Source: Phascolarctobacterium_A succinatutens_B (GTDB taxonomy: Bacteria; Bacillota; Negativicutes; Acidaminococcales; Acidaminococcaceae). From it: a stretch of DNA of 64,000 nt. Made by a program: the position numbers and the translations under genes. The notes beneath the pieces were generated by a model. That model was not told the origin of the DNA, made no database searches, and was given only the letters and a program-made list of their open reading frames with translations. Shown here one piece after another: positions 1 to 7,264 of this stretch. The stretch spans positions 1 through 64,000 of the forward strand of contig NZ_CAUDZA010000010.1 of the NCBI RefSeq assembly GCF_958453765.1, given 5' to 3'. Each line of letters starts with the position of its first letter. The stretch's first letter is position 1.

Positions 1-192
1 TCCCCACTGCAGAATTAGCCCGTTGCTAAATTTTACATAGCCGTTCTGCGCCAGCAGGGCTGCTACGATGTATGCGCCGTCATCTTTAAGCAACGCTAAA
101 TCGTTGGATGCTATAACATCCTTAAACTGATTGTATAGTGATTCGCTAGGGAAAACGTGGATTTTTCCCAGATTAGTTGTTGATTGTGCCAT
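1..192 (-). CDS. Phage tail fibre protein, 3' end cut by window edge
   Basis: An ATG at 190-192 with a GGAGG site five bases upstream opens a frame of 64 codons that runs off the left edge. The visible part begins MAQSTTNLGK and reaches a FSNGLILQWG motif. That motif is typical of the C-terminal gp53-like receptor-binding tip domain of phage tail fibres. It follows the two tail-fibre genes at 202-1702 in the same orientation, so it is probably the last fibre or tip protein of the tail module. Its length and C-terminus are unknown because the gene leaves the window. Confidence 0.7.
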   Translation of the reverse strand, partial: MAQSTTNLGKIHVFPSESLYNQFKDVIASNDLALLKDDGAYIVAALLAQNGYVKFSNGLILQWG

Positions 193-201
193 TTTTACCT
201 C

Positions 202-804
202 CTATATAATATGGGCTGTAATCGTTGTTGTCGGGTCGCTGCTGCTGTGCTGCAAAGACGTTAAATTACTTGTGCCGCCGGAGCTGACCTTATATGTCAG
301 CGTTGCTACGCCGCCAAACTCGCCCAAGATAAGCTCCTGTTTTTTGGCGTTCGGCAGCGGGATGCTGAACGAGCCTTCTTTGGATGCACTGTTGGTCGTG
401 ATTGTATACGTCCACGTGCCTGTTGCGCAGTCGGAAACGTCAATATACGCATAAGTATTGGCAGGAGTAACCTCAGCCGAGAAGCTCCGACGTTTTGTGC
501 TTGACGTAAAGGTGACATTATACGTCCCACCGTCAAAAGTTACCGGGACATTATTGGTAACACCGTTATACGTCACCGACAGCACCTTGCTCGCACCTGC
601 CTCGCCGCGTATAGCTACAGTAACGCCATATGTGACGGTATATACGGTGCCGTCAACGGTGATTCGCTCCCCTGTTGCCATCAGATTGTTATCGTAGTAG
701 ACGGCAAGGAACGCATATCCCGATTTAGAGACATCCGGCAAATAGCTGCCGTTGGCGTATCGCGCTTTATACGCAGTGCCATTGACCATTATCTTATATC
801 TCAT
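202..804 (-). CDS. Phage tail-associated protein, beta-rich, function unknown
   Basis: This 200-residue protein starts MRYKIMVNGTAYKARYANG; I chose the ATG at 802-804 because GAGGTG lies just before it and it follows the stop of the upstream fibre gene by ten bases. An upstream in-frame start would overlap that gene without a ribosome site. The protein is rich in Thr, Val, Tyr and Gly with no hydrophobic segment, which suggests beta-sandwich repeats as in tail fibre accessory or adhesin-like proteins. I do not recognise a named family. Its place between the main fibre gene and the tip gene supports a role at the host-recognition end of the tail. Confidence 0.6.
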   Translation of the reverse strand: MRYKIMVNGTAYKARYANGSYLPDVSKSGYAFLAVYYDNNLMATGERITVDGTVYTVTYGVTVAIRGEAGASKVLSVTYNGVTNNVPVTFDGGTYNVTFTSSTKRRSFSAEVTPANTYAYIDVSDCATGTWTYTITTNSASKEGSFSIPLPNAKKQELILGEFGGVATLTYKVSSGGTSNLTSLQHSSSDPTTTITAHII

Positions 805-814
805 ATCAGTCACC

Positions 815-1702
815 TCAGGAATACTTGACAAGCTTGGTCTTGGCGCTGTCAAGATCTACTTCTTTCCAGCCTCCGTCGGCACACAGATAGCGGATGCTGC
901 TTCCGGCAACCGGAGCAGGCACAAGGCCTGCAGCACCGTTGACTGTAGCCGTCGCACCGGACATGGCGGTGATAGATGCCCACGTGCCATCACTGCGCAA
1001 ATAACGCGTGTTGTTGCCAGCAGCCGGAGCCGGGACGAGGCCGCCTGCACCTGCAGCGTATGTAGTCGCGCCGGTCAGGTCGGGTACAACGGCCCATGTG
1101 CCATCCGCCTGCAAAAAGCGGTTTTTTGTCACCCCTGCTGCCGGAGCAGGAACTAAACCGTGTACGCCGGGCCTTGCCGCGGTCGCGCCAGTCATATCCT
1201 TAAGGTCCGCCACAGCAGATGTTACATAATTGTTGACATAAGTTACGGTAGCGATAGCCGATGTGTTAACCTGCGTGGTAACGTTAGCCGCGTTGGAAAA
1301 CGATAACGCTACGCCGATTTCCTGGCTGACAACAGCAGATGTACCGTTTGGCGGGATATAATCAGGGTTGGCATCCTGCGCTACAGCATATAAAATCTCG
1401 CCATCATTCGGATCGCGCGCAAAAATACCAAATTCCCTCAGATAATAGCCGGTGCTGACGTTGCTGTTGTCTGTTACGGCCGTAATCACGCACGCGCCGT
1501 TGTTTTCTGAGTAGCTTATACTCGCGATGGGCACTGACTGCACCGGAGCAATCAGCCCAGTGAGATTCTCCAGACTCTGCCCGCTGCTGAGCATACCGCT
1601 GCCCAGCATACATTTTGTAAGCTGCATTCTACTTCCGGCATCGACCTTGGCCTGCAGCTTCAGCCCCTGCTTTGTCAATACCGACTTGCCCCAATTTGAC
1701 AT
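815..1702 (-). CDS. Phage tail fibre (collar-type) with three tandem C-terminal repeats
   Basis: The 295-residue protein opens MSNWGKSVLTKQGLKLQAK, the usual N-terminus of P2-like/DUF3751 tail-collar fibres that attach the fibre to the baseplate. Residues about 165-285 hold three repeats of roughly 38 residues. Each contains a TGAT-like start, a GLVPAPxAG core and an RYLxxDGxW end (the first copy has RFLQADGTW). Such repeats form the shaft of phage fibres and are common in Firmicute prophages. It lies directly downstream of the baseplate genes and upstream of two smaller fibre-end genes, all in one direction. It probably carries host range together with the tip protein at the window edge. Confidence 0.85.
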   Translation of the reverse strand: MSNWGKSVLTKQGLKLQAKVDAGSRMQLTKCMLGSGMLSSGQSLENLTGLIAPVQSVPIASISYSENNGACVITAVTDNSNVSTGYYLREFGIFARDPNDGEILYAVAQDANPDYIPPNGTSAVVSQEIGVALSFSNAANVTTQVNTSAIATVTYVNNYVTSAVADLKDMTGATAARPGVHGLVPAPAAGVTKNRFLQADGTWAVVPDLTGATTYAAGAGGLVPAPAAGNNTRYLRSDGTWASITAMSGATATVNGAAGLVPAPVAGSSIRYLCADGGWKEVDLDSAKTKLVKYS

Positions 1703-1717
1703 TAGTTGTACCTCCGT

Positions 1718-2023
1718 TTACTCAATCTCGACGTCACTGCCGATATACACGGTGACTCCGTCGGACGGATTGCTCGCCTCATAATAGGGTATCTCTTTGA
1801 CCCGTATGTTTTTCCTGAGCATTTTATTTTTTGTTTCAAGGTAGCTCTCACAAAAGGCCTTGGATACAGTCTCGTATTCGCCCTGATATTCATCTTCAGG
1901 CGCATACTCAGTAACTGTTTTTATCCCGCAGCCGATAACGCCGCGCAGCTCCTTGGTGCTCTCCAGCCGTCCGAAAAGGCCAGCTTTACGGACAACAAGT
2001 CCTTTTAACTCACCGCAGCGCAT
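1718..2023 (-). CDS. Hypothetical phage tail-module protein
   Basis: A 101-residue protein starting MRCGELKGLVVRKAGLFGR, almost abutting its neighbours in the fibre cluster (one base after the gene ending at 2025, 15 bases before the fibre gene). It has an even mix of charged residues and no signal peptide or membrane segment. I do not recognise the family. The spacing indicates co-translation with baseplate/fibre genes, so a structural or chaperone role in the tail is likely but not shown. Confidence 0.6.
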   Translation of the reverse strand: MRCGELKGLVVRKAGLFGRLESTKELRGVIGCGIKTVTEYAPEDEYQGEYETVSKAFCESYLETKNKMLRKNIRVKEIPYYEASNPSDGVTVYIGSDVEIE

Positions 2024-2024
2024 A

Positions 2025-2366
2025 TCAGGTCACCCCTTTGGCCAGGATAAACTCAGAGGGCGGGATTACCGTATAGACGTTTTCGCCCGACAATGTAACC
2101 TGTACATCATAACAATATTTGCCGCAGGGCAGCCCTGCCGTGTCAGCCGGCGTAAAATCAAACTGCTGGCCCTCAACGATAACCATCTGCAGCACAGCAG
2201 CCTCGCTGTCTATGTCCTGCTTTATGGTCAGCACAGCCCTGTCAGCCTCAGACAACGGGACAACCTTGTTCTGCGCATCATACAGTTTGAGCTTAAGCGT
2301 AGCACTGTCGCCTTTTGTCAGGGTTATCCTGTTTTTGTGCGGGCCGTCATACTCAATGCATAGCAT
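2025..2366 (-). CDS. Baseplate upper-protein-like (BppU N-terminal type) protein
   Basis: This 113-residue protein begins MLCIEYDGPHKNRITLTKGD and continues with a pattern of short beta strands (a TLKLKLYD strand, then VLTIKQDID). This resembles the N-terminal domain of lactococcal-type upper baseplate proteins, which grip the baseplate and display the fibres. It is only domain-length, so it may be an adaptor rather than a whole receptor-binding protein. It sits between tail protein I and the fibre genes, where an adaptor is expected. The family assignment is from pattern and context only. Confidence 0.5.
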   Translation of the reverse strand: MLCIEYDGPHKNRITLTKGDSATLKLKLYDAQNKVVPLSEADRAVLTIKQDIDSEAAVLQMVIVEGQQFDFTPADTAGLPCGKYCYDVQVTLSGENVYTVIPPSEFILAKGVT

Positions 2367-2383
2367 ATCCGCTCACCTCCCTC

Positions 2384-2944
2384 TCATATTCGGAAAAATA
2401 ATTTTTTGTGCTGGCAGAGCACGCTTGCAGCATATACTGTACCTTTCGGGCGGTATAAAAACGTCAGGCTGTCCAGCCAGCTTCGGGTGTTCTTGGCGCT
2501 GTTTATCGCCTTGACCATCTCCGCCATTGCTGCCTCGTCCGGGATGGCCTCCTGCACCATACGGACACGGAAATGATATGGCTTGCCGCCGTACTCGTAC
2601 CACTCAACCACCTCGGCCGTATCAAAGGCAGCTGAACAGACTTCTTCGACCGCTGCGGGCGTGCCCTTATAGCGGTGACGTGCAATGGCCTTGCGTACAA
2701 GCTCCCGCTTCTTCGTGATGTCGGCCGAAACGTCATAAAAATCCACGTGATATTGCCACGCCAGCTCGTCGACGATTTCTTCCGGCAGCTTGTTGAGACG
2801 CGGCAGGATTAAGACAAGCTCAGCCTGCTCCCCCAGCTGCGCCAGCCTGCCGGAGATGGCCTGCACGATGTCCTTTACTGTTGCATCGCCGCTGATGGAG
2901 CTTGGCAGGATGCGTTGCAGGGCATTGTCCTTAAGCTCAAGCAT
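2384..2944 (-). CDS. Phage tail protein I (P2 gpI-like) baseplate wedge
   Basis: The 186-residue protein contains the region DELAWQYHVDFYD followed by a basic stretch RKAIARHRYKGTPAAVEEV, the signature of P2-like tail protein I. This family builds the baseplate wedge together with gpJ and gpW. The gene overlaps the 3' end of the gpJ-like gene by eight bases, the same I-after-J order as in P2. The last dozen residues (VLCQHKKLFFRI) look unlike the family and may be a drifted tail. Confidence 0.88.
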   Translation of the reverse strand: MLELKDNALQRILPSSISGDATVKDIVQAISGRLAQLGEQAELVLILPRLNKLPEEIVDELAWQYHVDFYDVSADITKKRELVRKAIARHRYKGTPAAVEEVCSAAFDTAEVVEWYEYGGKPYHFRVRMVQEAIPDEAAMAEMVKAINSAKNTRSWLDSLTFLYRPKGTVYAASVLCQHKKLFFRI

Positions 2945-4064
2945 CCTCTATCCCTCCCAGCGTCACAGTCTTTGTGCCGCAGACAGCCACCTGCGTATCA
3001 GTTGTCACCGTAAACACCGGAGCAGTCACGGCCACGCGTTTTGCGCCTGCAGCCATCACCCTCACAATAAGCTCGGACGGATTGATGTCGCGCCCCAGCT
3101 TTGATTTCTGCCACAGGACGTAATCGTCAACAGCCGCATTAACGGCATTTTGGATTGCTGTAGCCTGCGTCTTGTTGTCACTGGCAATGTAATAGGTCAG
3201 GTTAATTGAGTAGTTGACTTTTTCCGGGGCCAGTACGCTGATATTATCGGTCAGCGGTCGCACAGTCTTATCATTAAGTGTAGCCTTAACCTGCTGCAGC
3301 ATCTCTTCTCCCGGCAGTTTGCCGCCTGCTAGCAGCGGCCTTACCTCTACCTTGCCCGCTTCCGGGGACCATACAGTGACGTCAGCAATCTTTGTCGATG
3401 CCCTTTTGGCATGGTAGATATAAGCGCCCTCAGGGCCGGCCGTGCTAAAGTTTTCCGGTGCAAGACGGATATCCTCGCGGTAGCTGTCGTCAGCCTGTAC
3501 CTCAGCACCGCCCTCGGAGGTAGTGATGTTGGCCACGCTATCTACATAGGGCATCGGGTCGACCAGCGTCTTGAGCTGGCCAGCTACATAGCCGTTGCCA
3601 AGCTCGCCTTTTGTCAGGCAGGTTGCGCTGCCGTCAGCACTGGTTGTACCTGCATCAATAACCAGCGGGGCATCTAATGCAAAAAACACATTATCGCCTG
3701 CCGTAAAACGTGTACCGGCAGGGATGATGGTTGCCGTCTGCAGCTTAGCAGACAGCCTGATGCGCATGGTAGTCACGGCAGCCTTTGCCGGGATACGCTC
3801 AACACCTACAAGCGCGCCCAGATGGTCCAGATTGTCACCGGTAGCATATCTAAGCAGGTTCTGCTTGCCTGTCTCATTGATTTTATTGAGCAGCAGCACG
3901 ATGAGCGCTGCAATCGTCAGCAAAAACAGCCTTACCGGATCGCCTTTGGCCAACGTCCTGCCGGTAATAGCCTCGTATCTGCCAATCACATAGCTTTCAA
4001 CCTCATCGGCATCTGCATCAACAAACACGATATCAGCCAGGTTATCTAATTTACTCGTTGTCAT
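2937..4064 (-). CDS. Baseplate J-like protein (P2 gpJ / Mu gp47 family)
   Basis: This 375-residue protein starts with a DADEVESYVIGRYEAITGR region and has the conserved core of baseplate J proteins: a hydrophobic helix LTIAALIVLLLNKINE, then NLLRYATGDNLDHLGALVGVER, then beta-rich domains. The family forms the wedge that links the central hub to the sheath. Length is normal. It overlaps the gpW-like gene by 14 bases and gpI by eight, indicating translational coupling across the baseplate block. Confidence 0.92.
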   Translation of the reverse strand: MTTSKLDNLADIVFVDADADEVESYVIGRYEAITGRTLAKGDPVRLFLLTIAALIVLLLNKINETGKQNLLRYATGDNLDHLGALVGVERIPAKAAVTTMRIRLSAKLQTATIIPAGTRFTAGDNVFFALDAPLVIDAGTTSADGSATCLTKGELGNGYVAGQLKTLVDPMPYVDSVANITTSEGGAEVQADDSYREDIRLAPENFSTAGPEGAYIYHAKRASTKIADVTVWSPEAGKVEVRPLLAGGKLPGEEMLQQVKATLNDKTVRPLTDNISVLAPEKVNYSINLTYYIASDNKTQATAIQNAVNAAVDDYVLWQKSKLGRDINPSELIVRVMAAGAKRVAVTAPVFTVTTDTQVAVCGTKTVTLGGIEDA

Positions 4065-4371
4065 CTTTTATTCTCACCTGCACTTTCGGTATCAGCACGC
4101 CGTCTTCCGTGCCGGTAAAACTGATTGATGTTATCTCCACACGTGGCTCATATTTTTTTATAGCTGTAATCATCTCTGACTGCAGCCTTGCTTGCGCCAC
4201 ATTAATGGGCGCGTCCAGCATCTCAGTATTGATGCCAAAATCACGGTCCAACGGTACGCTGTATTTAGTCGTTGTTATTATCGTGCGGATGTTCTGCAGG
4301 ATTTCAGCCGCCTCGGTTGCTGGTGCAAAATCAATACCTTGCATTGGCTGAGCTAAAACATCATAAATCAT
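4051..4371 (-). CDS. Baseplate wedge protein W (gp25/IraD-like)
   Basis: The 106-residue protein has the gp25-like pattern: EILQNIRTIITTTKYSVPLDRDFGIN near the N-terminus and a C-terminal VQVRIKD strand. Proteins of this fold (T4 gp25, P2 gpW) nucleate the contractile sheath on the baseplate. Gene order U, W, J, I here matches the P2-like baseplate block apart from U being placed upstream. It overlaps its neighbours on both sides by a few bases. Confidence 0.88.
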   Translation of the reverse strand: MIYDVLAQPMQGIDFAPATEAAEILQNIRTIITTTKYSVPLDRDFGINTEMLDAPINVAQARLQSEMITAIKKYEPRVEITSISFTGTEDGVLIPKVQVRIKDDNE

Positions 4372-4778
4372 AATACTTTCAGCCCTCCTGCATATTCTTT
4401 CAGCGTTACGCTTACTTTAGCACTCATAATGCTGCCAAACTTGCCCCAGAAGGAAACGTTTTCATCCAGGCTTTCGATAACCCACATGTTATCCGTAATC
4501 AACTTACCACCGATAACCAAGGGAAAATATTGGCCTGTATCACGAAGCTTTCGCAGTTTTTCAAGCTCCTTAGACGGGTTTATGCCCTGATCAGCACGCA
4601 GCTGCATAGAAAAGCTAATCTTCTCTACATCCGGACCGATAAACTCAAACACCGGCTTATCGCCGATAATATCATGCTGAGCCCAGCGCCCTGCACTGCC
4701 ACGACCATAATCATCGAATGTACGGATAAAGCGGCTGGATACTATAAATGGAATGTCAGCCATGAAACCTACAAGCAT
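4368..4778 (-). CDS. Phage tail protein U (P2 gpU-like)
   Basis: About 136 residues starting MLVGFMADIPFIVSSRFIRTF. I use the ATG at 4776-4778 because GGAGG lies eight bases upstream; a TTG further up would place the ribosome site inside the gene. The pattern with DDYGRG, RWAQHDIIGDKPVFEFIG and PFPLVIGG-type strands fits the P2 GpU family, whose members cap the tail tube and are often fused to or next to the tape-measure/D genes. The assignment rests on pattern and context. Confidence 0.8.
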   Translation of the reverse strand: MLVGFMADIPFIVSSRFIRTFDDYGRGSAGRWAQHDIIGDKPVFEFIGPDVEKISFSMQLRADQGINPSKELEKLRKLRDTGQYFPLVIGGKLITDNMWVIESLDENVSFWGKFGSIMSAKVSVTLKEYAGGLKVL

Positions 4779-4782
4779 AATA

Positions 4783-5073
4783 TCAACCTCCAATCATTAC
4801 ATTACTGCTCCCCGCCGCCACACTCCCACCACAGCTTACGCTGTCCCCTATTCTGCCAGCAGCCTTGCCATTGATATAAACACTGGCACTTCCGCTGGCA
4901 ATTACACCGCTATGCGTCGGATGCGCTACGCAGCCATGAGGCGCGTAGTTGTCGCCCACACGGCCAGCGCCTTTGCCGTTGATGATAACATCAGCGCTTG
5001 CGCTCACCAGCGCTGTCGGAGCGCAGGCATCATGGCCGGTATCGTTATCGCCTAATCTTGTTGCTTTTGGCAT
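4783..5073 (-). CDS. PAAR-motif spike tip protein
   Basis: A 96-residue Gly-rich protein starting MPKATRLGDNDTGHD. It has the PAAR-type repeats VIINGKGAGRVGD and VYINGKAAGRIGD, spaced Cys and His residues that can hold the tip metal, and no other domain. PAAR proteins sharpen the tip of the gpV spike in contractile tails. The start at 5073 is set by GGAGG eight bases upstream; a GTG three codons earlier is less likely. The next gene upstream in this strand should be gpV, but a two-gene passenger unit (5157-6648) separates them. Confidence 0.9.
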   Translation of the reverse strand: MPKATRLGDNDTGHDACAPTALVSASADVIINGKGAGRVGDNYAPHGCVAHPTHSGVIASGSASVYINGKAAGRIGDSVSCGGSVAAGSSNVMIGG

Positions 5074-5106
5074 GGTAATCACCTCCTTTCACCTGTTTTT
5101 GGGTAT

Positions 5107-5137
5107 AGAAAAAGCCGCCTACTCATGTAAGCGGCTT
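5107..5137 (-). terminator. Intrinsic terminator after the passenger cassette
   Basis: Inverted repeat AAGCCGC / GCGGCTT around an 11- to 12-base loop; on the minus strand it is followed by a short T run. It lies just after the stop at 5157 and would end transcripts of the Panacea/membrane-protein pair. It also lies in the path of any tail-operon transcript coming from gpV, so late transcription must read through it. Confidence 0.65.
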
Positions 5138-5156
5138 GAGATAGCCAATGATAGTA

Positions 5157-6224
5157 TTAACTTCTTTCAATAATATTTTTTAGTCCAAATGCAATAGCAT
5201 TTCCTACAATTATAAAAGCTAAGAAAATTATTATCCAATCTGCAGCCGAATACTTTAAGACCAAGTATTCAGTAGCCAAACTGCAAACAATAACCGCAAT
5301 ATCAATAACATTAAACCAATATATATAAGGTAAACGTTTTCGTATTCTTGAAATAGGATTGCATACCTTATCACATGAACCATTTACACAATCTCCATCA
5401 TGCGAATCCGTACAAGCGGTATAAATATTTCTACCAATAAGTCTTGTGATCATATATATTAAAGCAGTTACAACATTAAAAAGGATTAGTCCAATAAAAG
5501 CAGTACAAGCAAAAAACTTATACAGAGAAATGCTGTTTATATTAGATAAGGCTCCACCCAAAGCAGCAAAGCTACCTAATCCAGCCAACATAATAGCTGC
5601 AAAAATGCCTAATATAGTTATGTACTCTGATTTTGATGATGACAATTCTTGCTTTAATTCCGACATACTTTTATCAATATCTTCACGTTTTTTATTAAGT
5701 TGCTCATAATCATCCTTAATTTTGCTAAACTCGTCTTTGGCAGCTTCACTCCTCCAATAAACAGTCTCAAAATAAGCAAATCTACTAAGTTCCAAATTGC
5801 AATGATCTATAAATTTAAAAAGTTTTCTTCTTATTGCAGAATACTTTTCTTCGATAATTATTTCATCTTTTAATATCCTCAAATTTTCGTTTATGGGTTT
5901 CTTTTCTTGTAACTCTTCTCCTTTAATTTTGGGTCTATGAGCTTGAAGATATGCAGAAATATTAAAATAAGAATGTCTAAATTCATCATTTTCATATAAA
6001 CATTTTATATGAAAATCTAGATATTCTTGTATTTCTTCTTTTGTTTTATATTTCTCATTAAGAAACTCTAAAAAAGCAGTTATTTTATCTTGAGCATCAT
6101 CTAGATTTGGCATCTCAGCCTCAGTATTTTCTTTTATTCCATCCCCTACTTTAGGATTAGCAAATATATCTCGCATATTAGGAGTATTGGTTTTATATTT
6201 TTCACTAGATTCATCAATTGACAT
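5157..6224 (-). CDS. Coiled-coil multi-span membrane protein, probable effector of a Panacea-linked pair
   Basis: This 355-residue protein has two halves. Residues about 1-200 are hydrophilic and end in a heptad-rich stretch (IKDDYEQLNKKREDIDKSM). The rest has four membrane segments: around YITILGIFAAIMLAGL, then FFACTAFIGLILFNVVTALI, then YWFNVIDIAVIVCSLA, then WIIIFLAFIIVGNAIAF. A loop between the second and third carries four Cys (CTDSHDGDCVNGSCDKVC). I do not recognise a named family. Its start overlaps the end of the Panacea-domain gene by 11 bases, so the two are translationally coupled. The pair is AT-rich relative to the surrounding tail genes and has its own promoter and terminator, marking it as transferred cargo. 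Panacea domains are known antitoxins, so this is inferred to be a membrane-acting toxin or abortive-infection effector. Confidence 0.6.
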   Translation of the reverse strand: MSIDESSEKYKTNTPNMRDIFANPKVGDGIKENTEAEMPNLDDAQDKITAFLEFLNEKYKTKEEIQEYLDFHIKCLYENDEFRHSYFNISAYLQAHRPKIKGEELQEKKPINENLRILKDEIIIEEKYSAIRRKLFKFIDHCNLELSRFAYFETVYWRSEAAKDEFSKIKDDYEQLNKKREDIDKSMSELKQELSSSKSEYITILGIFAAIMLAGLGSFAALGGALSNINSISLYKFFACTAFIGLILFNVVTALIYMITRLIGRNIYTACTDSHDGDCVNGSCDKVCNPISRIRKRLPYIYWFNVIDIAVIVCSLATEYLVLKYSAADWIIIFLAFIIVGNAIAFGLKNIIERS

Positions 6225-6648
6225 TTTGGAGCTCCATGAAATATTTTCTTATTTCTTCTTTCTTTATGATAGATCTATCAAGCCTATGTCCATACCAAGG
6301 CCCGTCTTTTTCATGAGATAAAGTAACTAAGACACTATCCTTGTATTGCTTTAACTGATTAATGACATAGTCAATGATTTCAACATCTTCATTTTCTATA
6401 TTATTAATAGTATACGTTATTCGTATTGGATTGCCAATATATCCATTATATTCAAAGTAAATCTTAGGTACAACAGGCCCATATTGCCAAGCATAAAATT
6501 CATCTTTAATCATTGCTCTATTTTTAATCACATAAGACATCCCCTGAATAAAGTATAACAGCTTTTGTAAGCGCAAATTAGTAACTGGTGCACCTTCTTC
6601 AAAGCACTTATTAATTATGTACATTGCAATAGTTAAAGCATCATACAT
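6214..6648 (-). CDS. Panacea-domain (SocA/GepA-like, DUF4065) antitoxin-type protein
   Basis: The 144-residue protein starts MYDALTIAMYIINKCFEEG; the ATG at 6646-6648 has GGAG eight bases upstream, whereas an earlier in-frame ATG has no good site. It shows the Panacea hallmarks: VTNLRLQKLLYFIQG near the N-terminus, the FYAWQYGPVVPKIYFEY core and a C-terminal Asp/Trp region (KDGPWYGHRLDRS). Panacea proteins are known antitoxins that neutralise many unrelated toxins encoded next door, and ClpXP adaptors in the SocA case. Placement upstream of a membrane protein, with an 11-base overlap and an own promoter, fits a PanAT-like toxin-antitoxin or phage-defence pair carried as a prophage passenger. 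Confidence 0.8.
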   Translation of the reverse strand: MYDALTIAMYIINKCFEEGAPVTNLRLQKLLYFIQGMSYVIKNRAMIKDEFYAWQYGPVVPKIYFEYNGYIGNPIRITYTINNIENEDVEIIDYVINQLKQYKDSVLVTLSHEKDGPWYGHRLDRSIIKKEEIRKYFMELQNVN

Positions 6649-6707
6649 CGCGCTCACTCCTTCCATTCTTTATTCTTACTTACGTTATTTGAGCTACGAA
6701 AAGTTAT

Positions 6708-6777
6708 CTACACATTTGTTTGCTACTTTTTTGTTTATGTGTAGTAAGATTATATCATTTTATTCGACGTTTGTATA
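6708..6777 (-). promoter_or_regulatory. Promoter and inverted repeat of the Panacea cassette
   Basis: On the minus strand a -10 TATAAT (6749-6754) and a -35-like TATACA (6772-6777) are 17 bases apart. CTACACAT (6708-6715) and ATGTGTAG (6737-6744) form an inverted repeat just downstream of the -10, where a repressor could block the start of transcription. The region 6649-6859 contains nothing else that I recognise. Confidence 0.55.
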
Positions 6778-6859
6778 GTTTTCTCCTCTATTTTTCCAAA
6801 AAAACACTTCAAAATTCACAAGCGTACTATTTGCGCAAACTTATTTTTGCACCATTCTC

Positions 6860-7264
6860 TTAATTTATCTCCACCGTCGCCCCCTTAAGCACTAATTTTC
6901 CCTTCGCATTTATCTCAATGTTTCCGCTTTCGTACCTGATAAAGCTGCCATCGGCAAATGTAATGCTGCGCGCGTTCGCATCCCTCTCCACCGGCGCATC
7001 CTGCGTACTGTAAAAAGCACCTATAATAAAGCCTTTGCTGATGCCACTACCACTTGCATTCGGTTGGAAGATACACAGCACCTGGGTACCAACCTCAGGC
7101 AGCCAATAGGCTTTCGTCTGCTTGCTGCCTATAGTTATAATTGGTAGTTCAGCACTCACCATATTGTCCTTATCCTCAAACGCCACGCGAGCGCTGCACG
7201 ATTCGCCATTGACCGCCGATACTGTACCAATTCGAATCAAGTTTTTTATTTGGTTAATATCCAT
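6860..7264 (-). CDS. Baseplate spike protein V (P2 gpV-like)
   Basis: A 134-residue protein with an N-terminal OB-fold (IRIGTVSAVNGESCSARVAF, then YWLPEVGTQVLCIF) and a C-terminal beta-helix region ending IEINAKGKLVLKGATVEIN, the domain order of gpV spikes. It trimerises to form the membrane-piercing spike, tipped by the PAAR protein encoded at 4783-5073. It overlaps the gpD-like gene by 11 bases. Confidence 0.9.
   Translation of the reverse strand: MDINQIKNLIRIGTVSAVNGESCSARVAFEDKDNMVSAELPIITIGSKQTKAYWLPEVGTQVLCIFQPNASGSGISKGFIIGAFYSTQDAPVERDANARSITFADGSFIRYESGNIEINAKGKLVLKGATVEIN

Noticed and set aside
875..1200. CRISPR-like array
   Set aside because: The repeats are coding repeats of a fibre protein with no short unique spacers.
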